This document shows, one piece after another, positions 43,347 through 55,165 of a DNA stretch of 64,000 nt. The notes under the pieces were generated by a model. It ran no database searches and had not been told where the DNA came from. It worked only from the letters and a program-made list of their open reading frames with translations. The position numbers and the translations under genes were made by a program. Source of the stretch: Anthoceros angustus (taxonomy: Eukaryota > Streptophyta > Anthocerotopsida > Anthocerotales > Anthocerotaceae). Every line of letters starts with the position of its first letter. The stretch's first letter is position 1. The stretch lies in NCBI GenBank assembly GCA_010909165.1, contig MU008181.1, forward strand, positions 434,001-498,000, read 5' to 3'.

Positions 43347-46300
43347 CTACTTGCTGCCCTTAGGACTTGGACTGCGATCCCTCTCCCTTTCTCTACTTCT
43401 CTCTCGGTTTCTTTCGATGCTTTTCTCCTTGCTCCGTTCTCTACTTCTCTCCCTGCTCCGCCCCCTACTTCTGCTGCGAGACCTGTCTCTTTCCCGTTCT
43501 CTTCCACGACTGTCTTTGTCCTTTTGTCGAGAACCACCATCCCTATGTCTCTCCTTGCTCCGACTGCGGCCACGATCCCTGCTTCGACTGCGCTCCCTAC
43601 TCCTGCCCCTGCTTCTGCCACGATCTCTACTCCTGCTGCGGTCCCTTCGAATCTTTCTGGGATCTCTACTCCTGGTTGAGTTGGCACTGTAAGGGTCACC
43701 TGACCGACCAGGATATGCATCCCTTGCATTCAGAATCTCTCTCTGCCTCAGAGCTGCGGCAGTGTCCTTGATCTCTACAGGCTTCCTGGTTGGATAGAGA
43801 GTCCTCTGATACTGGTTGGGATGCTGCCACTTCGCCATACCTACACCTCCTACACCAGCACCCACAGCAGCACCAACAGGCCCTCCAGTTTGTGTAGCAG
43901 CAGGAGCAGCTCTGTTTGCAGCAGCTGCATCTGGAAGCAGCTGCTGGGGAGCTGGGCCTCGCACCCATGGTGAAGGATCACCTGGCAAGGCTGCGCGAGC
44001 CCTGTCAACAGCAGCAAACCTTTGCTGTTGAGCTGCAAAGACTCCAGGAGTGGTAGTATTCATCATAGACATTGCTGGCCGAGGAGCCTGGAAGTTGGTT
44101 GCTCCTCCTGGCATTGGAGCCCTCCACTCTGGCATAGCATTACTCCTCAGCTGCTGATCCATCACTCCACCCCTGGCTGCAAACTGCTGCTGCAAAGAAG
44201 AAAGAGCAGCACCAGGAGCACCAAAGGACTGGCCTTGCACACTGGAAATATGGGTGGCACCCCTTGACATGAGAGTATCTGACTCCACCTGGCCACCAGG
44301 ATAATCTCTGCGCCCACCAGAATTGAGAAAGGCCACATCCTGTGGCATGGGCATGGAGGGCAGGTTGTTGACAGTGGGCTGTGGCTGGTTCCCCATGTAT
44401 CGTGGATCCATGACAGGCAGCACCCTCTGCTGTTGCTGCTGTGAGTAGGCAGAAACAGGAGGTACGCCAGGTGCTTGCTGCATGTTGTAAGCCGGAGCAG
44501 CAGCAGGGGCGGAAGCTGAATAGTCTGGAGCGTTGTGCATATCATTGTAGTATCGAGCAGCAGCAGCAGCAGCAGCAGCAGAAGGGTGAGGATATACCGG
44601 TACGCCACCAGAATTCATCAAAGTCTGCTCTTTGGGCAGCTCAACACCGAAATGACCCTGGCCTGACTCGGGATTGAGACTCCCGGAGCTCTTGATCGCA
44701 AGGTCACTTGCTCCAGACGCCACCTGGTGACCTATTGTTGTTGCCCTTTGAGTACCGCTGCCAAAATCAAACTCTGGAAGATCATCTTCGTCCGTTGGGG
44801 AAGGTGGCCTCTGCGCTGGGGGACCTCTGGGCCAAAAGCCTGGAGGTGCCTCCATCATCTGCTCTTTCTTGGTCGTCAGAAGCTGCGAAGCAACTCGAGG
44901 ATCTGCATGGGCGGATAGTTTGGACATAGGAGAAGGTAGAGCAGAAGAAAGTGCAACTCCCGCGCCGGACCCTGATTGACCTCTGCTTGCAGCATCAGGA
45001 GCAAACGGAAATGCAGGTGAAGGTCCTGGGAAGAAGCCTGGAGGAACATCTGCAAGATCGTTATCCTCATTCGCCCCCCGAGAGGGCAAATTCGTCTGTT
45101 GGCGAGGCGCCAAGGAGCTCTCTTTGCTCAACCCTGCAACAGACCTTTCCTCGGCGCCTTGCACTCCTCCAAGGGGAGCTACAGGCTGCTGCTGATAATT
45201 TACAGAATTCGTGACAGACGGCGAGTGCCGGAAGGAGTCTCTAACAGGAGTTCTTGTGGAGGGATCACTTTCAACATGCTTTTGCATTGATAATCCATGA
45301 GTGGATACATGAGCCGAAGATGAAGCAGATCCTTTTCTGGAAGATGTCATACCCGACTTTGCAGCCTCAGCTTGACTAGGGGACACGCTGGACTTTCCTG
45401 AAAATCCAACTCGCTTATTGTTCTGGTTAGGACCCCTACTCGGCACACTAGACTGCATCTGGTTTTTGCGCCACACGACCACACCCATGAGCAACTCTTC
45501 CCCCTCACCGATGACGGAACTACTGTTCTGAGGATGCCCATGCTCAGCCAAAAGCTTAGTAGTATCATTTCCAGGAGGTAGCAGATATAACTCAAAGCCA
45601 GGCGAAGGCTCAGCATATCCTACTCTCTCTCCTGAGCGATACTGTTCTGCAACCTGCAGATGCCATGTAGAGTGTGTTATCAGACACACTTCTGCTAACC
45701 CTTCCCTCTCCATGTCTTTAAGTTTCATGTACCCCCCACCACACTATCACAACACTATTGTTCCTTAGGCACACTCTCGACATATTCCTCATTCACAGCA
45801 GCTGCGGGAAAGATAGCCTACCTCGGTCAGAAGATTAGCAGGTCCACCCTCTTGTTCCTCCTGCTTGCAAATTGAAAGAACCTGGGAAATAAGAATATTG
45901 ACTCCCAACTGTTATTATTGCTTTTGCGGAAAAACTTCCAAAGGGTATTAATAAGCCACCATAGACGCTACACAATACACCTCCAGACCTTCACTGACTG
46001 CTAATTGTTCTAGATATCATATTCAAGATATATTTCATTCCACATAAAGATGGATAACTGTAACAACCGAAGAACAGAAAGCCGACGGAAACAAGCCCAC
46101 TCACAGGATGAAGGCTTCAACCTTCAAGTCAGTACTACTGAATTCCAGTGCTTCAAAGCTCAAACTTGAGACTGTGCAGCTAAAGGCATCGGGCCATGAG
46201 GGGGCCAAAAGCTGAAAGACCTCTTTCCAGGGACCTCAATATCAACAAGACCACGCTTACCTGTGCGAAACTCAGGAATCGAACTTGTTTCCAATTATAA

Positions 46301-48793
46301 TTTCAGGAAGCCACACCCGTTCATGGCAGCTGAGACCAGGATAGTCAAAAGAAAGGGAGAGGGGCAAGCCAGGATTCACGTAACAGACATTTCAAGAAGG
46401 ACACATGAAGCATTGCTTCAGGTAGAATCAAAAGAAGAACTTACCATGACTGACCTAGACCGAGAGCTTTGAAGCTCCTGCAAAAACTTCGTCAAAGCTC
46501 CAAGCCTCACCCTTCCCTTCACCTCGATAACTTTTGACCACTCATTCAAGTCCGCTTTGTCTCCACTGCAGAGCCACATAAAAGCGAAAAATGGTCAGCC
46601 CACCAGGATACCAACCAGCAAGCCTATACTAAGCCAAAATTCAATCACAACAGAACAAAAATCCAAAATTTGAGTGTTACCTTCGGAAAAATATTCTCAC
46701 TGCTGTCAATTTGGAGTTGTTCGTCTGCAAGTTTCCCTCCCAAACCATCACGCATGGTGCAGGAGAAGGTGAAGCCTCCACCTCTTGTTTACCTGCTTTT
46801 TCTGCTGCTGCCTTCTCTTCCACCACTGCATCTCGAGATTCCTGGAAATCATCCATTGAGGGAATAGCTGGCAAATTGGGGTCCAGAGTCGTTTCAGGTG
46901 CCAATTCCACGTCTGGCATTTCAGTGTCCAGCTCATTCCTGTCAGCATCAGCATCCGTCACAGGTGGTGGAGATGCTGCATTCCTTGCCACCTCTGTCAG
47001 TACCAGATCCTCTGTTTCGTTCTTCACATCTGTCTCTTCCTTGGTAACATTCTTGGAAGGACTTTGATGACTTGCAGTCACCTCGACACTAGGAAGGACA
47101 TCCTGCACATCCTTCTCCTCATAAATCTGGAACTCCCCTTTATGAGTCTTCTTCACAATGAACCGTGGGTCCACATCTGCGTCTGTCAATACCACCATGT
47201 GTGCAAGCTCCTCAGCTTTGGCAGTCCTCCACTCCGAGAGTTCCTTTGAGGCCAACTCTTCTGCTGTCATGTTGCACAAAGCCTCTGGGGTTATTTCCCC
47301 AGAAAACACACGAGCCCGCAACTCCGGATTATTCTTATCCTTCAGATTAAAAAGCAGGGACCGTGCCTTCTCTCTGTACTTTTTGTTCACTCCTCCAAAA
47401 ACTACGAACAGCTGAGACTCGATACTCACGGCAACTTTCCTAGCTTGCTCCACCACACGCTGCTGAAGCAGCTCAACTTCAGCCATGATATTCTCACTGT
47501 GGCCGTCCTTCATCTCACTATCAGGCTCCTTAGCAGCAGACTCAATCGACTCCATCGCGGACAAATCATCCTCCAGTTTCACTTCACCATCTGACACGAA
47601 AAACTCCCGCCCACCAGTCCCTTCAACTTCCATGCTGGGACCATCCCCAGCAACATCCTCACGGGATGATTCCTCAAACCCTACCATATCCACGTCCCCC
47701 TTCTCTGCTTTCGTCACGTTCTTGGGCTCATTGGCACGAGTGTTCCCCTCCCCACCGACGTCCGCTTTAGGTTCCGACTCTGCATTCCCGATCTGTGAGC
47801 TGTCGACAATTTGCAAGGCCGAGGTCAACGAATCGCGCAGTTTCAGTCTCGTCGACTCCACCTGAGGAGCAGAAACGGCGGTTTTCGGCGAGGTAGACTC
47901 GAGCATCACCACCTTGTTATCGAGTTCTTGTTTCTGCCGTTGCTTGTCATGCCACCCAATCATCTGTTTCAAAGAGATATCATCCACGGGAGACACAGAT
48001 GCCACACCTTGCTCCGGCCGATGGCGTTGCTTCGTTCTGGAAATGGCCTCAAGCTTCTTCAGCGGAGCTTTATCCCCAACAACATGAGGAATATTTACTT
48101 CAGCGCCAAAGGGAACTTCATGTGCATACGTGCTCTTTGTTTCAAAACCATAAAGAGAGTTTGGAACATAATTGTATGGTGGCAATGTATCCACAAAAGC
48201 AAAGGGATCATTTGGCGGCTCGAACCACGGAAAGAGAGTCATCCTTTGTGGCGCTGCTGGTCCACTCGTCCATTGCGAATGCGCCTTCAAGTCCTCCTCC
48301 GCCGGAATCTGAAAGGCCTTCATACCCTGCTGAGCATCGTGATCCACCACCTGCTGTCACAACGGCACCACAGGAGGCATGCAGATCAGCAACCCTCGCA
48401 CACAAGAACAAACACGAGCTTTTCACAAGTCAGAAACCCGTCACGATCTTCTCAAGCATAGTACCTACACGACAAGCTAGCAGCAATGAAAGCGGCACAC
48501 ATCAGCGCAGCATGCCCAACATGTCTCAGCCATCAGCTTCTGACAACAAAGCCCCCGCAAAACTTCTAATGCTCTCCCACACAAACCCCAGAGGACAGGC
48601 CAGGCCAGACCAAGGACAAGAGGAGGGCAGCAAACAACCAAGGCGGCGGACGCAGAACCAGCACCGGCAGCAGCACAGATAAAGGACACAGATCTTGGTC
48701 AGGAGACGGGCACAACAAGAGTGGCACCGCCGGAGGGGTAAGGAGAGTCACCTCAGAAACGCCACCACCAAATCTCATCTCTGAAGTCCCCAT
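43347..48793 (-). CDS. TFIIS-central / SPOC domain protein with RS-rich tail
   Basis: Predicted nuclear protein linking transcription elongation with RNA processing; the TFIIS-M plus SPOC pair is shared with yeast Bye1 and animal DIDO/PHF3, whose SPOC binds phosphorylated Pol II CTD. Exons 48793-48752, 48353-46681, 46565-46445, 45881-45822 and 45653-43347 join in phase to 1400 residues. An acidic N-terminal region precedes a TFIIS central domain near residue 340 (NKKYREKARSLLFNLKDKNN). The SPOC domain spans about 550-675 across four exons: VWEGNLQ...LTAVRIFF, DLNEWSKVIEVKGRVRLGAL, VLSICKQ and AEQYRSGERVGYAEPSPGFE. A long Pro/Gln/Gly-rich region with a polyalanine run (AGC repeat near 44553-44580) follows. 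The last 110 residues are almost pure RS/RE repeats. No PHD finger was seen. The first exon is a guess; without it the first ATG is at 48323. Confidence 0.85.
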
Positions 48794-49017
48794 GGGCCCA
48801 GCTCATCGCTGAGCTCTATCCTCCGGGTGATGGCGGTCGGATTGCCAGGTACCAGCGGAGGCGGCAAAGAAAACAAACCGATCCCGCTTCCGCTCTCTCA
48901 AGACGTGACCTAGAGCGCAACTGAACCTCACCTCCGGAAAGTTACACATGCTTTATAAGGTCGAGCGAATTAAGTTTGGTAGAGATGTTAGCATTGAAAA
49001 AAACTTATGGAATTCAC
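48794..49017. other. Upstream region of the SPOC-protein gene
   Basis: Non-coding; probable promoter and 5' UTR. No clear core element. It ends at the 3' tail of an inserted retroelement remnant. Confidence 0.4.
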
Positions 49018-50341
49018 CGGGGGAGAAAGAAAACTTTATTATAAAAAAAAGATGGGAAAAATCCATCCACTACAAAAACAAAAGGGGAAAAACCCAAGGA
49101 AGGGCACCATACCAGGGGGACTAGCCCCCACGATCACGCATTTCAAAATTACCAATTGCTCGAAGAATTTCGTGGTCAGGGGTGTAAAAAGGCCTACTTA
49201 CCACCGGTGTCGAAGAAGCTACATCTCCCGCGCTCGTTGTCGTTCTATACACTGCGTTAGCCAACGCCCTCTACAGTCAACGCCCTCTACGTCTGCGTCA
49301 TGTGTAGTGATACGCTGTCCACCCGCCGGACAGCGAGCCAAGTACGTCCCAAAGTCATCGAGAGGGGCCTTGCAGGTACAAGTTGAAAGAGAGCAAGCCA
49401 GAGGATGGACCAAGCCAAGGCGAAGACATGCGCATCGCGGTGGAAAAGGTTGCTGGTGCGATACGGAACGCCTGAATACTAGGTCGAGCCAGAAGCCATG
49501 AACCTGCCCCCTTTCCTAAGCAAGAGCGAAGACGAGCCCAAGTGGGCCTAGGAATGGAGGAATCCCGGAGGAGGGCTAATTGCGCCTGCCCGTACTGTTT
49601 CTCCAGGAGGGACGCCTGAAGCCCCCGGAGCCCAACCTCGCCGGAAGGCGAGGAAAAAGACGGCATGGCAGCCCTCGCCTCAGAGGATAAAGAGTCCCTG
49701 GCTAATCTTAGTGAGGCCTGCATAGGAAAAGTCCCCTCCTCAACGCCCGCGACAAAAGCCTCCAAGATATGTGAATGCCGAATTAAGAAATGGGAGAACA
49801 AGATGGGGGCAGAGAGAGCCCAGCTCCCTAAGAAAGCAGCTAATGCGGAGGCCTCCGTAGCCAGCAAACCAGTGCCCCCAAAAGCGATCGGAAGGCCTGC
49901 CACTTCGCAAGATCCCCGGCCGTACACTCTAAGGTGCCTGGGCCGATGATGTCGCCTAGAACCTGTATAAGCCGCTTGTCGAAATTCCTTAGGCTAGACA
50001 AGAAAACCGGGGAGGGGGCAACCGTTTGGAGACGGTACCCTTGCCGACGCGCAAAACAAAAGGACAGGATCCCAAACGCCACTTGCGGGTCTCCTAGTTG
50101 AGAGGTCGTCAATTTACGCCAAATCCTCAGCCAAAGCCGCGTCCACATAATCCTGGGTGAAGATAGGAGGCCCAATCGGGGCACCAAAAACCCGAAGCGC
50201 CGGCGGAGAAGCAATATCCCCCTCCGGATACCGGAGAAAAGGCTCAACGGCAGAGGGAGACCAAACCTTGCACTTGATGATTTTGACCTTCAAACTGAGG
50301 CAGGAGAGCTTTGAAGTGAAGAAATCAAATGTGAAATTCAC
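49018..50341 (-). mobile_element. Truncated copy of the reverse-transcriptase element (RT end and zinc cluster kept)
   Basis: Minus-strand frames, read 5' to 3': KIIKCKVWSPSAVEPFLRYP near 50240-50290, GAPIGPPIFTQDYVDAALAE near 50110-50180, LGDPQVAFGILSFCFARRQG, GAGSWLLARPSIQAFRIAP near 49460-49500, and a Cys/His cluster (CTCKAPLDDFGTYLARCPAG). This is the C-terminal part of a reverse transcriptase plus zinc knuckle. The endonuclease-like tail is missing and the 3' tail (AATAAAGTTTTC, minus strand, about 49030-49040) follows directly. Several frame breaks are present. Confidence 0.65.
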
Positions 50342-51677
50342 CTGCAGTTAGGGCTGCAGGTGAAGAATTTTATGCAATAGCGATAGAAGTACTAATGGAT
50401 TATATCGCAGTCCGTAAAATTCTCTAGATGGTAAAACAACTCCTTACATGGCCAGGGTAGGAATGTCTTGAAAAATGATCAAGGCTTAGCTGTTAAGAGA
50501 ACCATTTAAAGATCTAGCATTGAGAAAACATGTAGATGAAACAGACAAAGATTCTCTAAATCTTTCAAATGATATATATACTCAAGACAAACCAAGTAAA
50601 ACTTTATCTTCTTTAAAGGCTCTAGCACTACTAACTACATTATTAGTAGGAATCAAATTAGGTCGTCCAATTTACAGTTATACAGTAGAGACTAGTGAAG
50701 CCTTGGGTTAGGTAACTAAGGAGATTAGGCTCCGATCACATGCCTTTGACCTTCGCAAAGCCTGGAGATAAAGAAAAAGCTCGTGGAGAAAGGGAAAGCT
50801 CATGGAGATGAAGTACACTACTAAAGAGGCTTGGCGAAACACAGTCTAGAGTCAGGTTGATGGAGATCATGGACTCATGTAACGTAAGATTTTTCTGAAT
50901 AATCATATGAGGCTTTACGGGCAAGTGAGGGGGCATTTAGGGTTAACCAAGGAGAAAAATCTAAATGAAAAGCATGGCGTTTAGCGACGGTTCTTCTCTT
51001 TCTCGACTGCGCTTTCATTTTGGTAAGCGAGAGATGTAAGCATCCTGGAGTGTCAAAAAAAGGCCTTGAACTTGAATCCTCCTTCAGGGAGAATGAGGGC
51101 TGAGAGAAGAGATGAAAACGCGAAGCGTTTTCATGGTTAGAGTTAAGCTTACTTACGTCAATACTCTGGTTTTTCTTATTTAAGTCTATTGAGGGAAGTT
51201 CGTAGATTTGCTTCCAAAGGCCGAAGGGGGGAAGAATCCTACGGGCACTGAGCGATTTGCAATCCAATACATTACCCTTATGTTACTTAGCCCTTTCTTA
51301 GACTTTTTGTACTGAAAAGTTTGAAAAATGACCTTCAGCCTTATATTTAACTTCGATAGAGGATGAGGAAGCGAAAGCTTTGCAAACTAAGAGCGCCCTG
51401 GACAAGGTTCTTCAAATTGAAGAAAAAAAAAATTGAGAGTTTTCTTTTTGTTTTTCAAGTCTTCTGCAAACCTTCGAAACAGTCCAAATTCGTCAAAGTG
51501 GTAGATAAATGACACCAAAATCCAACGAAAGCTTCTCCTACGATCGCATAGCGAGTGGAGCGTCGATAAGAGTACTGGCAGTCGTCTCCATACCAAGATA
51601 CATGCGAGTGAAGGGCAAAATGAGGAAAGTGAAGAGTGCACACAAGGGGAAAACTTGGATTATTCACATATGGACAG
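50342..51677. other. AT-rich, purine-skewed block of unknown origin
   Basis: This 1.3-kb block differs in composition from its neighbours and sits between two copies of the same retroelement family. Plus frame 50520-50711 has a hydrophobic stretch (ALALLTTLLVGIKLG) but no recognisable homologue. GAAAG/AAGC-rich wording resembles plant mitochondrial intergenic DNA, but no mitochondrial gene was identified, so an organelle origin is only a guess. Confidence 0.3.
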
Positions 51678-52570
51678 TGGAGACTTTATAAAAAAGAAGA
51701 GATTAGGAAAATCTATCTATTCTGAGTCGATAGGGAAACAACCCATTTAAAGGGTCAAGGGCCAAGGGGTAGCCTCCGAATGTCGATCTTAAAATTACCA
51801 ACTGCCCCAAGTATGTCGTGGTCAGAAATAAGGAAAGGCTTACCTACGACCGGTGCCACTGATGTTGCGTCTCCTGCGCCCATTGCCGTACTGTAAACAG
51901 CGTTGACCAACGTCCTCTACAAGGCGATGGAAACCCGTTGTCGAAAGAAAGCCATCACGGAGGGAAGGGGGAGACCCACCCCGTTCCGTCGACCGTAGTA
52001 GGCTTTAGCACAATCCTTTGTGAGCCGCCCGAAATCCTTGTTCATAGCCCCGTGGGTCTCAACGGTGAGGGGGATGAAGGCATGGCCGTCTTGCATAGGC
52101 GTGTACTTGTGTACTAAAGATGTCGGGCATCCCTCCGCCGCCCAACCCGGAGGGTTGATGATGACGTGCTCACAAACGGTGTCCCGAGTAGGGTCCGTTA
52201 TGACGACATCCATAAAAGAGATTTGATCCCCCTGGTCTAAATAGATCCGCCCTGAGCGACATGCCATTGTGCATGTGGGCCAAGTCCTCCTCCAAAGCAG
52301 CATCGACAAAACCCTGAATAAAGTCCGGGGGTCCCACTAGTACCCCAAGATGTGAAGTCCCTACGCGAAAACAATGTTCCCCCAAGATATTGAAGAGAGG
52401 GAGTGATGCCCGACAGGGACCAAACCTTGCACTTCAGAATCTTGATCCTCAAACCTAGGCGAGATAGCTCCAAGAAGAAGAATTTGAACGCCTCCTTGAC
52501 CTTGTAGTGGACAGCGCCCTAAAGTGTGCTACCGCGAAGAGGGCACCCCCCGTCGCCAAGTCAAGCACAG
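51678..52570 (-). mobile_element. Internally deleted copy of the reverse-transcriptase element (RT end and endonuclease-like tail kept)
   Basis: Minus-strand frames, read 5' to 3': LGLRIKILKCKVWSLSGITP near 52400-52460, LVGPPDFIQGFVDAALEEDL near 52290-52340, then an abrupt jump to MSLRADLF and the endonuclease-like tail SFMDVVITDPTRDTV, HVIINPPGWAAEG, KYTPMQDGHAFIPLTVE and THGAM, ending FRQRVSIAL. The segment with the Cys/His cluster present in the 20-kb and 49-kb copies is missing. The 3' tail ends in ATAAAGTCTCCA (minus strand, at 51678-51690). Confidence 0.7.
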
Positions 52571-53314
52571 AAACCCTTTTCGTCTATGGCCCAGGCTGAA
52601 AGTAGAGGTTAGACGGAGAACCATAGAAAGAGCGGATAAATGGAGTAAGACTTGCTAGGTACTTGCCCGCATCCTTGAGCTCCGTAAAAATTCACATATG
52701 TACGTTCTTTATGTATTTTTGTGTTATTAGGTACGTGCATTGCGTCAGTCCATCCAACATGGTATTTTACGACGCCTCCTTTGTTGATTAGGGCGGCAAG
52801 ATTGATTCTTCTATTTTTGACTCATCTTAATATATTATATTATATTATATTATATTATAAATTTATATAATCTTTTTGGGATGACATACTTCCGGAAATA
52901 GTCCTACATCTTTGAACATTTTCGAAACTCAAAATTTTCCGACCTCATAAGGGTTTGGAATGACATAAGTCTTTCATAATCCAAGGAGTCATGCTCGGTC
53001 GGCAAACTACCAATCCTACCTTTGGTTATAAGTGTGCACCATGGAAGGAGTCTTAAGACTCAAGTTGTCCTCGTAGCCCATGACCCCCATAGCATTCTTT
53101 CAGCCCAATTTCGGGTCCTGAATTGTAATATGCAATGATGAAAGTGAGATGAAGAAGGAAGTAAAAACTCGTGTAGATGGGAACCCTTGTAAGATCCGAG
53201 CCGATCACTTGCTGCAAATCAGCAAGGTGGTTGCTTTTCAGGGTCTACCGGTGAAAGCCCTAGGACATCAAGCAGTAAGAGGTAGCCATGAATGCTGAGG
53301 TAGCCATGAATGCT
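52571..53314. other. No gene; AT-rich spacer with a short microsatellite
   Basis: A run of TATAT/TATTA units occurs at about 52830-52860. No open frame of interest. A 19-bp phrase (GGTAGCCATGAATGCTGAG) is directly repeated at 53281-53318. Confidence 0.5.
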
Positions 53315-53362
53315 GAGCCTTATACAATGTCACGTCTGCATATTTGACATTGTATAAGGCTC
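53315..53362. repeat. Perfect 18-bp inverted repeat with 12-nt loop
   Basis: Arm 53315-53332 (GAGCCTTATACAATGTCA) is exactly complementary to 53345-53362. Its left arm overlaps the end of a directly repeated phrase. Possible hairpin RNA, fold-back element end or replication footprint. Confidence 0.9.
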
Positions 53363-53699
53363 ATTGTGAGCCCATCCTGTCCTAATCGTTCTCTCTTCTA
53401 TCTTCCTGGATGCATCCTGGATGCATCCTGGCCTGCCTGATTTGCTATAGAGACGATTACGCTGCCTCGATATGCTTCTGCTTCATGTTTGAAGTAGATT
53501 AGGACGTTAACTTAGGGGAGCCAGCCAAAACCTCATGGTATCGAGAAGATCTGCTTCGACAGTCTGTTCTGGATGTGGTCAGGGGCAGGGGTGCTGTCTC
53601 TTTTAACACCAGAGTTGTGGCAAAGGCCCTCAGGTACCTCCGTCTTGGGCTGGGGGAGCAATCCTCCGAAAATCACTATCCTTGGTGCTCAGGTGGTTA

Positions 53700-54115
53700 A
53701 AGCAAGACCAGATTTCTTCACACAGCTGGCAGGTGGGGTGCAGGTACCCCCTCCCCAACGGCTTCCTTCGTTGCTGACCCCGCCACCGCTGGCAAAACGT
53801 GGTCGGTTGTGAAAAGTCCCAAGAAGAACAGTAACAGTGGAACTGAACGACCTGCACCCATGTTACTTTTGCTTGTGAAGGCATCTGGAAGCAGTGGCAG
53901 AAGGGCATGCAACCGCACTCACAGATCGTCGAAAGCGGACAGCGGACTGCTGGATGAGGTAGTGGGGGGCAACTGCATGGTGTCCATGTATGCTCAAATG
54001 TGGGGAAGTGGAAGTGGCGGGAGGATGCACGCAAGGTTTTTGACAGCTTGGCCACAAAGGATCCTTTGTGGTGTCATGGAATGCCCTGATTGCTGGTGTC
54101 GTGGAATTCCCTGAT
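53700..54115 (+). pseudogene. PLS-type pentatricopeptide repeat (PPR) protein remnant
   Basis: Plus frames read like parts of consecutive PPR motifs: AGGVQVPPPQRLPSLLTPPP (compare a GV.PN..TF..lL consensus), KADSGLLDEVV then NCMVSMYAQ, DARKVFDSLATKD, and VVSWNALIAG, in the correct order but in different frames. At least two frameshifts separate them. PPR proteins edit and process organellar RNA in land plants. A short 'GGAAT.CCCTGATTGCTGGTGTC' phrase is locally repeated at the end (54080-54130). It is far too short for a working gene. Confidence 0.6.
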
Positions 54116-54760
54116 TGCTGGTGTCATGGAATGCTTCTTCAAATGCGTCTAAACACACACACACTTGGTAAACTACATGATTTGGGCGTTTGGATCATAC
54201 TGTAGAATCTGGAAATGACCGCCATTTGCAAATCTACCGCTTCCTACGCTCTCGTGCAATGCGATAGCGGATAGACCACGACCGAGTCCAGGAAATTTCT
54301 CAACCTCATCCTGCCAGTGCGATCGTCCGTGGGATCCCATTCCGTACGAGCTGCAAGTGAGCGGCCTGTTAAACAAACACATGATCAAGCTTTCCTCGTG
54401 CCGTGCATGGAATGGTGGTGCTGCTCAAGCCTGCACCGCCACCTCACGTCGACGCACAATCATGAGACACTTGAAACAGAATCGGGTGTCGATTTACTTG
54501 GCTTCGAGTTGCTGAAGCAGATGATCTGGAGCCAGCGAGTGCCATATAGCAAAGCAAAAGATTGAGGCGTTAAGAGCTTAGACTTGCATCCCAGTGGGCA
54601 CAATCAGAGACTGAGTGCAGCGAGTATACGTGATTCACTCAAAGCTGAGAGTACAAACGATTGCACATCCCCTGGCAGAACTCCAGATGAGTATGAGTAG
54701 AACAAGCCTTGGGAACGACATTGCACAAGCACATGTCTCCTCAACTACTTCATCACGAAG

Positions 54761-55165
54761 CTAGCAGGTGCAAGGGGGAAAGGGCCCTACTCCGTCGCAA
54801 GAGATGACCAGGCGAGTGGGTGCGTTGACGGCATTGGGCTCGAACACGACCCCGGGTTTTAAGTAATCGACAGCGCCTCCTCTGGAGTTGCACAAAGTGC
54901 CATAGCAGAAGTTGGAAGACCACTGATATGACAGGATCGGGAAACCAGGGTCGAAGACGGCGAATGTGGATGTGGTCGGGAGCAAGCAATCGACTGCTAG
55001 CGTGCCACCGAAGTTTATCTGATCGTATGCATCGAACTCCAACTCGAAGGGAGGCGTCGAGCAAAACTGGCCTTGAGCCGTCACCACTTGGGCCAGCTCC
55101 AACAGCAGCAGCATGGCCACACCCGCCGCTGCCAAGTACGCGGCCTTGCCTGCGCTGTGAGCCAT
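54761..55165 (-). CDS. Small secreted cysteine-containing protein, copy A
   Basis: 134 residues, not recognised as a known family. Residues 1-31 are a clear signal peptide (AAYLAAAGVAMLLLLELAQV, cleavage after VTA). The mature part has seven cysteines, conserved with copy B, and the phrases FDAYDQINFGGTLAVDCLLP, FAVFDPGFPI and YQW then CYGTLCNS. The start was chosen at the ATG that begins the signal peptide; the upstream in-frame extension belongs to the 5' region. Conservation of the whole mature domain between two diverged copies suggests that both are, or were recently, under selection. The extracellular location is inferred from the signal peptide. Confidence 0.72.
   Translation of the reverse strand: MAHSAGKAAYLAAAGVAMLLLLELAQVVTAQGQFCSTPPFELEFDAYDQINFGGTLAVDCLLPTTSTFAVFDPGFPILSYQWSSNFCYGTLCNSRGGAVDYLKPGVVFEPNAVNAPTRLVISCDGVGPFPPCTC

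Noticed and set aside
42944-43729. Minus-strand frame of about 260 codons
   Set aside because: It overlaps the RS-coding exon of the SPOC gene in another frame; the low-complexity Val/Gly/Glu run is a shadow of the RS repeats.
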